NCBI GenBank assembly: GCA_900551015.1
Contig: URUI01000096.1
Coordinates: 1 to 6,074, forward strand
Origin: an uncultured Collinsella sp.
GTDB lineage: Bacteria > Actinomycetota > Coriobacteriia > Coriobacteriales > Coriobacteriaceae
Length of the DNA stretch: 6,074 nucleotides
Reading direction: 5' to 3'
Part shown: one piece after another, positions 1 through 4,835 of the stretch
How the letters are laid out: every line of letters begins with the position of its first letter
Numbering within the stretch: the stretch's first letter is position 1
Notes under the pieces: generated by a model
Told to the model about the DNA's origin: nothing
Database searches by the model: none
What the model saw: the letters and a program-made list of their open reading frames with translations, nothing else
Made by a program: the position numbers and the translations under genes

Positions 1-130
1 AAACCACCGTAAGGTAGGAGAGCCGTTCGAGCGAAACCTCTTCGGCATGGGAGGGACCGGTGATGATGCCCAGTTGCTTGAAAGAGAGGTCGTAATGGTC
101 GTGCATATACTCCACGACGGTGGTGCTACC
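1..130 (-). CDS. gpsA: Internal fragment of a Bacteroidetes-type glycerol-3-phosphate dehydrogenase
   Basis: Read on the minus strand with codons at 2-4, 5-7 and so on, this stretch is open and encodes about 43 residues, including VVEYMHDHYDLSFKQLG followed by GPSHAEEVSLERLSYLTVV. The GPxHAEEV block is the conserved motif of NAD(P)H-dependent glycerol-3-phosphate dehydrogenase, which makes sn-glycerol 3-phosphate for membrane lipids in the cytoplasm. The continuation ERLSYLT is typical of Bacteroidetes GpsA. In the family this block lies near residues 120-165 of roughly 330, so both ends of the gene are missing: the 3' part lies beyond base 1, and the 5' part is replaced by unrelated tRNA ligase sequence on the opposite strand. 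There is no start codon or ribosome binding site. GC counted by hand is about 55% over bases 1-120, apparently below the genes that follow. It is probably a foreign segment joined by assembly; a real rearrangement is less likely. Family recognition is fairly sure, lineage less so. Confidence 0.7.
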
Positions 131-927
131 ACCTGCTCTACATGGGCAAAAAGGCCAGCTCGTCCTCGCAGACGCCTCCCCCGCCGGCAGACGACCTGCT
201 CAACCACTACACCTGCGAGCAGATGCGCGCGCACTGGCTGTCGCTCGGCCTATCCGAAAAGCCGGTGAGCTTTAGCCCCAAGGCATACGACACGCGTGTG
301 ACCGGCAAGGACAAGGACGGCAACGAGGTACGCGCCTGCGACGACAAGCGCGTTATCGACCCGGCCCTTAAGGAGAGCGCGCTGCTGACCGGCGTGTTCA
401 ACCGTCTGGCCCGCAGCTGCTTCTACGGCGTCGCCGTCAAGGAAGGCGACGAGAGCCCCTACCGCAACGGCTGCATCCCCGCCGGTGCCGCTTCTGACAC
501 CGTGGTCGAAGCCGCCGAGCAGGCAGCTCTCGCCTTTGAGCAGGCTATGTACAAGTTCGAGACGCACCGCGCGCTTGCCGTGTGCGACGACTACCTGCGC
601 GCCGCCAACAAGCGCTGGAGCGACGCTTCCAAGGCCGCCAACAAGCTCGAGGGTAACGAGGCAAACGCCGCAATGACGCAGGCGCTCGTCGACGCCTTTA
701 CCGAGCTGCGCGTGGCGACCGTGCTCATGCACGGCATCGTCCCTGCCGGCTGCGAGCTCATCTGCGAGTACTTCGACATCGACCCGGTCGCCTTCTTTAG
801 CTGGGATAACATCTTCGCCTCCACGGATGAGTTTGTGGAGAGCTTGGGCGAGAAGCCCGGCGAGCACCGCGTAAAGCCGCTGCCCCCGCGCTTCGACTTC
901 TTTAGCAAGCACGAGAGCCAGTACTAA
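127..927 (+). CDS. metG: Class I tRNA ligase, methionyl-tRNA synthetase-like; 5'-truncated C-terminal part
   Basis: This is the C-terminal part of a class I aminoacyl-tRNA synthetase of the methionyl type, which charges tRNA in the cytoplasm. Only about 265 residues remain. Counting the ATG at 142 as residue 1, GKKASSSS (2-9) corresponds to the KMSKS loop that stabilises the ATP transition state. A proline-rich stretch and ADDLLNHYT follow (16-24), then FNRLARSCFY (86-95) and an alpha-helical anticodon-binding region with ANKRW (155-159), LRVATVLMHGIVPAGCE (189-205) and FFSWDNIF (218-225). It ends in PPRFDFFSKHESQY. The Rossmann domain with the HIGH motif is absent. The ATG at 142 is therefore not the true start: it lies inside the catalytic domain, has no Shine-Dalgarno sequence, and the frame already reads YHLLY in front of it. 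The frame is open back to a TGA at 79-81, but upstream of about 127 the DNA belongs to the gpsA-like segment. Some relatives are annotated only as class I tRNA ligase family protein, so amino-acid specificity is slightly open. Confidence 0.82.
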   Translation, partial: YHLLYMGKKASSSSQTPPPPADDLLNHYTCEQMRAHWLSLGLSEKPVSFSPKAYDTRVTGKDKDGNEVRACDDKRVIDPALKESALLTGVFNRLARSCFYGVAVKEGDESPYRNGCIPAGAASDTVVEAAEQAALAFEQAMYKFETHRALAVCDDYLRAANKRWSDASKAANKLEGNEANAAMTQALVDAFTELRVATVLMHGIVPAGCELICEYFDIDPVAFFSWDNIFASTDEFVESLGEKPGEHRVKPLPPRFDFFSKHESQY

Positions 928-963
928 ACACTCGACATGTAATGGAATGGGAAGGAAAGACGG

Positions 964-2067
964 ATGTCCAAGCCGCGTCGTCGTAAGCAGAAAAAGCAGG
1001 TCAAGGCCGAGCTCAAGCTCAGGCAGTTTGCCGCCACCGAGCTTTCCGACCAGCTTGCCGCCCTTCCTTGCGCCGCCGACCTGCCGCGCTTTATGGTCGA
1101 CACGGTCGCCGGCGCCTATGCGCCCGCCGATGCCGAGCTCATGATCGAGGGCTTCGGCGCCGCGGCCACACGCCCGGTCACGCTGCGCGCCAACACGCTC
1201 AAGGCAACCGCCGAGGACATCGCTGCGGCGCTCGATGCCGCCGGCATCGCCCACAACGCTGTCGCCTGGTACCCGGACGCCTTTATCCTGCCCGAGGCCC
1301 AGGTTTCCGATCTGTGGGATCTCGACATCTACCGCGACGGCAAAATCTACCTGCAGAGCCTGTCGTCCATGATGCCGCCGCTGGTCCTGGGCGCACAGGC
1401 AGGCGAGGACATCCTGGACATGTGCGCAGCCCCCGGTGGCAAGACGACGCAGATCGCCGCCCTCACGCAGGGGCAGGCGCACCTTACCGCCTGCGAGATG
1501 AGCATTCCCCGCGCCGAGAAGCTCGAAGCCAACCTCCACCGCCAAGGCGCAAAAAACGTGCCCGTCATGCGCATCGACGCACGCGAGCTCGACGAGTTCT
1601 TCCGCTTTGACCGCATCCTGCTCGACGCCCCCTGCACCGGCACGGGCACCGTCATCAGCGGCAACGAGAAAAGCCTGCGCGGCCTGACCGAGCAGCTGCT
1701 GAGCAAGTGTGCCCGCTCGCAGCGAGCACTTCTGGACCGCGCCATGGGAGCCCTTAAACCGGGCGGCACGCTCGTCTATTCGACTTGTTCGATCTTGCCG
1801 CAGGAAAACGAGGACGCCCTGCAAGAGGCCCTCGACAAGCACATGGATTGCGAGCTTATCCCCCTCGACGGCACGCCGAGCGAAAGTGAAACGCGCCGTG
1901 CTCAGGAAGTTGGCGAAGAGCCACGCATCGAGTGCAACGCCCTCACCGAGGCCATCGCCGCCAGCCACGTCTCGTCCGTCGCCAACGGTATGCCCGGCAC
2001 GCTGACCATTCCGCCTAGCCGCGACTTTGAGGGCTTCTACATTGCCCTGATCCGAAAACGCAGCTAG
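964..2067 (+). CDS. RsmB/NOP-family SAM-dependent RNA (cytosine-5) methyltransferase
   Basis: A complete 367-residue protein of the NOL1/NOP2/Sun family, which transfers a methyl group from S-adenosylmethionine to C5 of cytosine in rRNA or tRNA. It opens with a Lys/Arg-rich tail (1-20) suited to RNA contact. LRANTLK (74-80) is the conserved segment ahead of the Rossmann-fold catalytic domain. MCAAPGGKT (153-161) is the SAM-binding loop. DAPC (221-224) carries the motif IV cysteine that releases the product, and YSTCS (272-276) the motif VI cysteine, Cys275, that attacks the base. The C-terminus DFEGFYIALIRK is the usual final strand. All catalytic residues are present. The start is supported by a GGAAGGA-type Shine-Dalgarno at about 949-955. 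Only 36 bases separate it from the tRNA ligase stop, so the two probably share a transcript. The family includes RsmB, RsmF and tRNA enzymes; no separate N-terminal NusB-like domain is visible, and the target base cannot be set from sequence alone. Confidence 0.93.
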   Translation: MSKPRRRKQKKQVKAELKLRQFAATELSDQLAALPCAADLPRFMVDTVAGAYAPADAELMIEGFGAAATRPVTLRANTLKATAEDIAAALDAAGIAHNAVAWYPDAFILPEAQVSDLWDLDIYRDGKIYLQSLSSMMPPLVLGAQAGEDILDMCAAPGGKTTQIAALTQGQAHLTACEMSIPRAEKLEANLHRQGAKNVPVMRIDARELDEFFRFDRILLDAPCTGTGTVISGNEKSLRGLTEQLLSKCARSQRALLDRAMGALKPGGTLVYSTCSILPQENEDALQEALDKHMDCELIPLDGTPSESETRRAQEVGEEPRIECNALTEAIAASHVSSVANGMPGTLTIPPSRDFEGFYIALIRKRS

Positions 2068-2091
2068 CGCACGGATCCAAAACTCAACAAG

Positions 2092-2262
2092 CTATCTCTG
2101 TGCGCGTTTGCCCTGCTGGTCGCGATGCTGTTTAAGCATCGCGCGCTCCTTGCGTTCGACCCTTTTGCCCTTAATGGCCGTGACCACAAAGTAGATGACC
2201 GCGGCGGCAACGATTGCGCCCACACACAGGCCAATCGAGCCCAACATTGCTGTCAATTCCAT
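2092..2262 (-). CDS. Small single-pass membrane protein, 56 residues, function unknown
   Basis: Minus-strand reading frame of 56 codons plus TAG. The product begins MELTAMLGSIGLCVGAIVAA, and its hydrophobic run (about residues 6-30, ending VIYFVVTAI) can span the membrane once. A strongly basic tail follows, KGKRVERKERAMLK through GKRAQR, suggesting an N-out, C-in orientation by the positive-inside rule. Support for a real gene: a good Shine-Dalgarno (AGGTGA, complement of 2269-2274) six bases before the ATG, an extended -10 promoter candidate just upstream, and a clean hydrophobic-then-basic layout not expected by chance. It converges on the methyltransferase gene with 24 bases between stops. 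No catalytic motif or named family is recognised. It resembles the many short one-helix proteins of Gram-positive bacteria, which can be envelope or complex-assembly accessories, but nothing here shows its role. Confidence 0.72.
   Translation of the reverse strand: MELTAMLGSIGLCVGAIVAAAVIYFVVTAIKGKRVERKERAMLKQHRDQQGKRAQR
2121..2143. repeat. 9-bp perfect inverted repeat (hairpin) inside the small membrane protein gene
   Basis: CGCGATGCT (2121-2129) and AGCATCGCG (2135-2143) pair perfectly around a five-base loop, GTTTA. It lies 54 bases past the methyltransferase stop and within the basic-tail codons of the convergent small gene. No T-run follows on either strand, so it is not a canonical rho-independent terminator. 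It could still stabilise or pause either transcript's 3' end. Confidence 0.5.
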
Positions 2263-2268
2263 ACCGCG

Positions 2269-2274
2269 TCACCT
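2269..2274 (-). promoter_or_regulatory. Ribosome binding site of the 56-residue membrane protein
   Basis: On the minus strand this reads AGGTGA within GAGAGGTGA, six bases before the ATG at 2262-2260. It is the main evidence that the short frame is translated and that this ATG is its start. Confidence 0.65.
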
Positions 2275-2294
2275 CTCTTTTAAACGGGACTTTC

Positions 2295-2303
2295 AAGATA
2301 GCA
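2295..2303 (-). promoter_or_regulatory. Extended -10 promoter candidate for the small membrane protein gene
   Basis: On the minus strand the sequence is TGCTATCTT: a TG extension, one spacer base, then a TATCTT hexamer (TATAAT-like). Transcription would start near 2288, leaving a leader of roughly 25 bases that holds the ribosome binding site. No good -35 hexamer lies 16-18 bases upstream, which is tolerated by extended -10 promoters. Short motif, so only moderate support. Confidence 0.4.
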
Positions 2304-2310
2304 CCTCGAT

Positions 2311-2371
2311 CCCCGCCACCACAGCTCCTTCACGTTCGCCGCCCTTCGGTCTAACGGAGGACGCGGCGGGG
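2311..2371. other. GC-rich hairpin with two mutually exclusive pairings in the divergent intergenic region
   Basis: CGCCGC (2337-2342) pairs with GCGGCG (2363-2368). The stem continues inward as CCTTCG (2343-2348) with CGGAGG (2355-2360), including one G-T pair, a two-base AC bulge (2361-2362) and a six-base loop. Alternatively CCCCGCC (2311-2317) pairs perfectly with GGCGGGG (2365-2371), using part of the same right arm. The region lies between two divergent promoter candidates, so it may not be transcribed. On the plus strand A residues follow it, not T residues, so it is not a terminator. Role unknown. Confidence 0.3.
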
Positions 2372-2437
2372 AAAAATCAACTCGTCAAACGATTTAGCAA
2401 GCACAACGCTGCCGGTACCCTGCCGGCCGTCATCACA

Positions 2438-2443
2438 TAGAAT
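2438..2443 (+). promoter_or_regulatory. -10 element for a probably leaderless transcript of the TIM-barrel gene
   Basis: The hexamer TAGAAT is a good match to TATAAT and ends nine bases before the ATG at 2453. A start site 6-9 bases downstream would put the 5' end at, or within a few bases of, the start codon. There is no Shine-Dalgarno sequence between it and the ATG (CGAGCCTCC), consistent with leaderless translation, which is common in actinobacteria. The -35 region is weak (GTACCC at 2415-2420, spacing 17). Confidence 0.5.
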
Positions 2444-2452
2444 CGAGCCTCC

Positions 2453-3544
2453 ATGGATACCCTCAACGATCTAAACGAGCGCGTCGACGCCTTCGTCGGC
2501 ACCAGCTCCTTCGACACGCCTGCCGCGGCAAACGACCAAGCTCCCATCGATGTGCCCGCCGAGGTTCACGAAGACATCGTCGCCTCGGTCGATTTCTCCG
2601 AGGTCGAGCTCGCAGACGAGTTCACCGAGCCCCAGGTAGCCGTCACGCCCAACGGCCTGCTCCCTATGGAGCCCCTGCCCATCGACGGACGTCTGCGCAA
2701 GGCTGCCCTTCGCATGCCCGACGAGATCGAGGAGGCCAGCGGCTTCACGCTCTTCGGCCGCCGCATCAAGTCGCTCATTTACACCACCGATGTCGCGGTT
2801 ATCCGCAACTCCAACGCCGATGCCGTCTTTGCCGTTTACCCCTTCACGCCGCAGCCGGCCATTACGCAGGCACTGTTGACCGTCGCCGAGTGCCCGGTCT
2901 TTGTAGGCGTGGGCGGCGGAACTACGACCGGTAAGCGCTCCGTTCAGATGGCAGCCGTCTCCGAGATGCAGGGCGCGGCGGGCTGTGTGGTCAACTCCCC
3001 CGCCACCGCCGAGATGGTCGAGCACATCACCAACATCGCCGACATCCCCGTCATCGCCACGGTCGTACGTTGCGACGACGATGCTCACGCAAAGGTGCGC
3101 GCCGGCGCCAAGATTCTTAACATCGCCGCTGGCAAAAACACGCCGCAGGTCCTGCGTGAACTGCGCGAGCACTATCCCAACCTGCCGCTCATCGCGCCGG
3201 GCGGCAAGACGCCCGAGAGCATCCGCGAGACCATCGCCGCCGGCGCCAACGCCATCATCTGGACGCCGCCTTCGGCACAGCAGCTACAGACCGACATGAT
3301 GCAGCGTTATCGCAAGATGAAGGAAGACGCCACGCCCGTTATCTCGCGCGACGATGTGCCCATTATCGACCAGGTCGCCGCCGCCGAAGTCAGCCAGGTC
3401 GAGAACATGAATCCCGACGTGCCGATTCCCGACGAGGTCATCGAGCGCGTCGCTTCGATCCACGAGCGCGTCGAGGAGCGTCGCGCCAACCGCGGGCTCA
3501 AGCCCTCACTGCACGGCTTTTTCTTCCGAGGAAAGAAACGCTAG
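2453..3544 (+). CDS. Conserved TIM-barrel-type protein of unknown function, with acidic N-terminal extension
   Basis: A complete 363-residue cytoplasmic protein with no signal peptide or membrane span. I recognise the core (about 96-285) as a conserved uncharacterised family from Firmicutes and Coriobacteriia, often labelled only hydrolase; no activity is established to my knowledge. Its alternating strands and helices look like a TIM barrel: SLIYTTDVAVIRNSNADAVF (107-126), YPFTPQPAITQALL (129-142), a glycine loop VGVGGGTTTGKRS (151-163), NSPATAEMVEHI (181-192), IPVIATVV (198-205), GAKILNIAAGKNT (218-230), IAPGGKTPESI (247-257) and GANAIIWTPP (264-273). The late GG loop resembles the phosphate-binding loops of other TIM-barrel enzymes, so a phosphorylated ligand is possible but inferred. 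Residues 1-95 are rich in Asp and Glu and look disordered, and the tail (286-363) ends in a basic FFFRGKKR. These flanks are longer than I expect for the family. The first ATG is chosen because a -10 box sits directly before it; the next in-frame ATG (2666) has no ribosome binding site. A terminator follows. Confidence 0.85.
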   Translation: MDTLNDLNERVDAFVGTSSFDTPAAANDQAPIDVPAEVHEDIVASVDFSEVELADEFTEPQVAVTPNGLLPMEPLPIDGRLRKAALRMPDEIEEASGFTLFGRRIKSLIYTTDVAVIRNSNADAVFAVYPFTPQPAITQALLTVAECPVFVGVGGGTTTGKRSVQMAAVSEMQGAAGCVVNSPATAEMVEHITNIADIPVIATVVRCDDDAHAKVRAGAKILNIAAGKNTPQVLRELREHYPNLPLIAPGGKTPESIRETIAAGANAIIWTPPSAQQLQTDMMQRYRKMKEDATPVISRDDVPIIDQVAAAEVSQVENMNPDVPIPDEVIERVASIHERVEERRANRGLKPSLHGFFFRGKKR

Positions 3545-3555
3545 CAAAACATCTT

Positions 3556-3593
3556 GGCCCGCCCCACAAACGTGAGGCGGGCCGTTTTCGTTT
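3556..3593 (+). terminator. Rho-independent terminator after the TIM-barrel gene
   Basis: GGCCCGCC (3556-3563) pairs perfectly with GGCGGGCC (3576-3583) around a 12-base loop, followed by G, TTTT, CG, TTT. It starts 12 bases after the stop of the TIM-barrel gene and so ends that transcription unit. On the minus strand the same stem is followed by AAGATGTTTT, so it may also serve, less efficiently, as the end of the converging degV-family transcript. Confidence 0.9.
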
Positions 3594-3624
3594 GAGCAAT
3601 CATGCAGCGATGTGATGGGGCAAA

Positions 3625-4515
3625 TTAATCCACGCGCTTGTCGCCCATAAAGAAGAGCGCCACCGTACCAGGTCCGGTATGCGAGCCAATCAGAGTACCG
3701 ATGTTATTGATCTCAATCTTGCCTTTAAGCTGCGGAACCTGTTTCTCAATCAGCGCCGCAACTGCCTCGGCATCCTCGCGGCACGCCGAGTGCGACATGA
3801 TGCACTTACCCGAATAATCCGCACCGTCCTGCACGTGTGCCATCATGGTCTTAGCCATCTCGGAAATCGCGCGCTTCTTAGTGCGAATCTTCTCACGTGG
3901 CGACAGCCCACCTTCGCAATCGACCGTCATAAGCGGGCAAATCTTAAGCGCCGTGCCGATGATCGCGCTCGCAGCCGAAATGCGACCGCCGCGCAGGTAG
4001 CTCGACAGATCGGTCGAGAAGAACCAGTGGTGCAGGTTGAGCTTGTGCTCCTCGATCCAGGCAGCCGTCTCGTCGAGTGAAGCCCCGCTATCGCGCACGT
4101 CGGCGGCACATTCCGCCAGCAGGCCAAAGCCCGAAGACGCCGCCAGCGAATCGATGACGCGCACCTTGCCGCCCTGGGGATAGCGATCCGCGAGCATCTG
4201 CGCCGCAACGCAAGCCGAGCCATACGTACCCGAAATACCCGACGACAACGTCAGGTGCAGCACGTCTTTACCCTCGGCAACAAGCGGCTCCCAAAACTCC
4301 TCGTACTCGCCCACGCTCACCTGAGACGTCTTGGGCATGGCGCCTGCGGCAATCTGGGCAAAAAACTCGTCCGGCGTAATCGACTGATACAGATCGTCCG
4401 TATAGACAACATCGTCGATCTCGTAATGAAAACACACGACAGGGATATTGCGCGACGCAAAGAACTCACGGGTTCGGTCGGCGGCGGATTCACAGGTCAG
4501 GACAAAATCACTCAT
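3625..4515 (-). CDS. DegV family protein (FakB-like fatty-acid-binding protein)
   Basis: A complete 296-residue cytoplasmic protein of the DegV/FakB family. Members bind a fatty acid in a deep pocket, and FakB types present it to the kinase FakA so that exogenous fatty acids enter phospholipid synthesis. Family blocks seen: the N-terminal strand MSDFVLTCESAADR (1-14), KTSQVSVGEY (62-71, the loop whose Thr/Ser holds the carboxylate), HLTLSSGISGTYGSA (87-101, the second Ser-rich head-group loop), SSYLRGGRIS (171-180), and IGSHTGPGTVALFF (276-289, with the conserved His). The length is normal. The first strand usually reads TDSTAD; here it is TCESAAD. The start is set at 4515: AAGGAG lies six bases before it, whereas an ATG six codons upstream (4533) has no ribosome binding site. 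No fakA neighbour is visible. The gene faces away from fbp and converges on the TIM-barrel gene. The family is sure; the preferred fatty acid is not predictable. Confidence 0.93.
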   Translation of the reverse strand: MSDFVLTCESAADRTREFFASRNIPVVCFHYEIDDVVYTDDLYQSITPDEFFAQIAAGAMPKTSQVSVGEYEEFWEPLVAEGKDVLHLTLSSGISGTYGSACVAAQMLADRYPQGGKVRVIDSLAASSGFGLLAECAADVRDSGASLDETAAWIEEHKLNLHHWFFSTDLSSYLRGGRISAASAIIGTALKICPLMTVDCEGGLSPREKIRTKKRAISEMAKTMMAHVQDGADYSGKCIMSHSACREDAEAVAALIEKQVPQLKGKIEINNIGTLIGSHTGPGTVALFFMGDKRVD

Positions 4516-4521
4516 ATGAGG

Positions 4522-4527
4522 CTCCTT
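4522..4527 (-). promoter_or_regulatory. Ribosome binding site that fixes the degV-family start
   Basis: Reads AAGGAG on the minus strand, six bases before the ATG at 4515-4513. Because it lies inside the longer open frame beginning at 4533, it argues for the shorter protein starting MSDFVL. Confidence 0.75.
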
Positions 4528-4543
4528 ACTCATTGCTGCGCAA

Positions 4544-4552
4544 ATTATCGCA
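4544..4552 (-). promoter_or_regulatory. Extended -10 promoter candidate for the degV-family gene
   Basis: On the minus strand the sequence is TGCGATAAT: TG, one spacer base, then GATAAT, five of six matches to TATAAT. The start site would fall near 4537, giving a leader of about 20 bases with the AAGGAG ribosome binding site inside. The -35 position (TACCGT at spacing 17) is poor, as allowed for extended -10 promoters. Confidence 0.5.
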
Positions 4553-4779
4553 CAGTGAGCCTACATACGGTACATATGTCCACTATTTACCAAATCGAAC
4601 CAAAAATAGCGAACATCTTTACCACCATCGTCTCCACCGGCCCCACGCATAAATATCTGAGAAAACACCTTCTGTCGTCTCCACTCAACCGCCATATCTA
4701 CCTCAACTAAATCGATTTACCAAACCGTTCGGCTAACAATTCGGCCGCCCATCCCCAATCGAAACAAAAGCGGCGCATA

Positions 4780-4807
4780 CTGATAAACGTTTGACGCTGT
4801 TTATCAG
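4780..4807. promoter_or_regulatory. Inverted-repeat operator candidate upstream of fbp
   Basis: CTGATAAAC (4780-4788) and GTTTATCAG (4799-4807) form a perfect 9-bp inverted repeat with a 10-base spacer. Nested at its left is a second palindrome, AAACGTTT (4785-4792), with the central CG typical of LacI/PurR-type operators. A -35-like TTGACG (4791-4796) overlaps the spacer, but no good -10 sits 16-18 bases later. It lies 28 bases before the fbp ATG. Protein binding is inferred; a leader hairpin is the alternative. Confidence 0.45.
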
Positions 4808-4823
4808 TTTTACCAGCCCTATC

Positions 4824-4829
4824 GGAAGG
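4824..4829 (+). promoter_or_regulatory. Ribosome binding site of fbp
   Basis: GGAAGG with six bases between it and the ATG at 4836, a near-ideal Shine-Dalgarno placement that supports this start. Confidence 0.75.
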
Positions 4830-4835
4830 TGTTTC

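Larger units (their letters stand above)
4516..4835. other. Divergent intergenic region between the degV-family gene and fbp
   Basis: This 320-base non-coding stretch is visibly richer in A and T than the flanking genes. It holds, from left to right, the ribosome binding site and extended -10 of the degV-family gene, an 8-bp palindrome ACATATGT (4572-4579), two copies of ATTTACCAAA (4585-4594 and 4715-4724), a 28-base inverted-repeat element (4780-4807), and the fbp ribosome binding site. I see no RNA gene or convincing small protein. The open frames crossing it look like chance extensions of antisense frames. Confidence 0.6.

Noticed and set aside
142..144. ATG at 142 as the true start of a short complete protein
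   Set aside because: It lies inside the KMSKS-loop region of a catalytic domain, has no ribosome binding site, and conserved-looking residues continue upstream in frame.
47..268. Plus-strand frame of 73 codons across the left junction
   Set aside because: It overlaps the gpsA-like and ligase frames in a different phase and joins unrelated sequences; its tail is low-complexity Arg/Thr/Pro.
250..1968. Long minus-strand open frame of 572 codons opposite the ligase and methyltransferase genes
   Set aside because: It is antisense to two recognised genes and spans the gap between them. Its composition (runs of Val, Gly, Ala, Leu, His and Asp) is typical of the complement of GC-rich codons, and no domain is recognised.
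2067..2109. Possible terminator of the methyltransferase gene (GCGCAC / GTGCGC then GTTT)
   Set aside because: Only six pairs with a 27-base loop and three T residues; too weak to call.
2195..2440. Plus-strand frame of 81 codons
   Set aside because: It is antisense to the small membrane protein gene at its start, has no ribosome binding site, and shows no recognisable motif.
2471..3172. Minus-strand frame of 233 codons opposite the TIM-barrel gene
   Set aside because: A GC-rich antisense shadow; the plus-strand protein is a recognised conserved family.
4533..4533. Upstream ATG giving the degV-family protein six extra residues
   Set aside because: No ribosome binding site precedes it, whereas AAGGAG sits six bases before the ATG at 4515.
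4255..4710. Plus-strand frame of 151 codons running from inside the degV-family gene into the intergenic region
   Set aside because: Its first half is antisense to a recognised gene and its second half reads AT-rich non-coding DNA; there is no ribosome binding site or family match.
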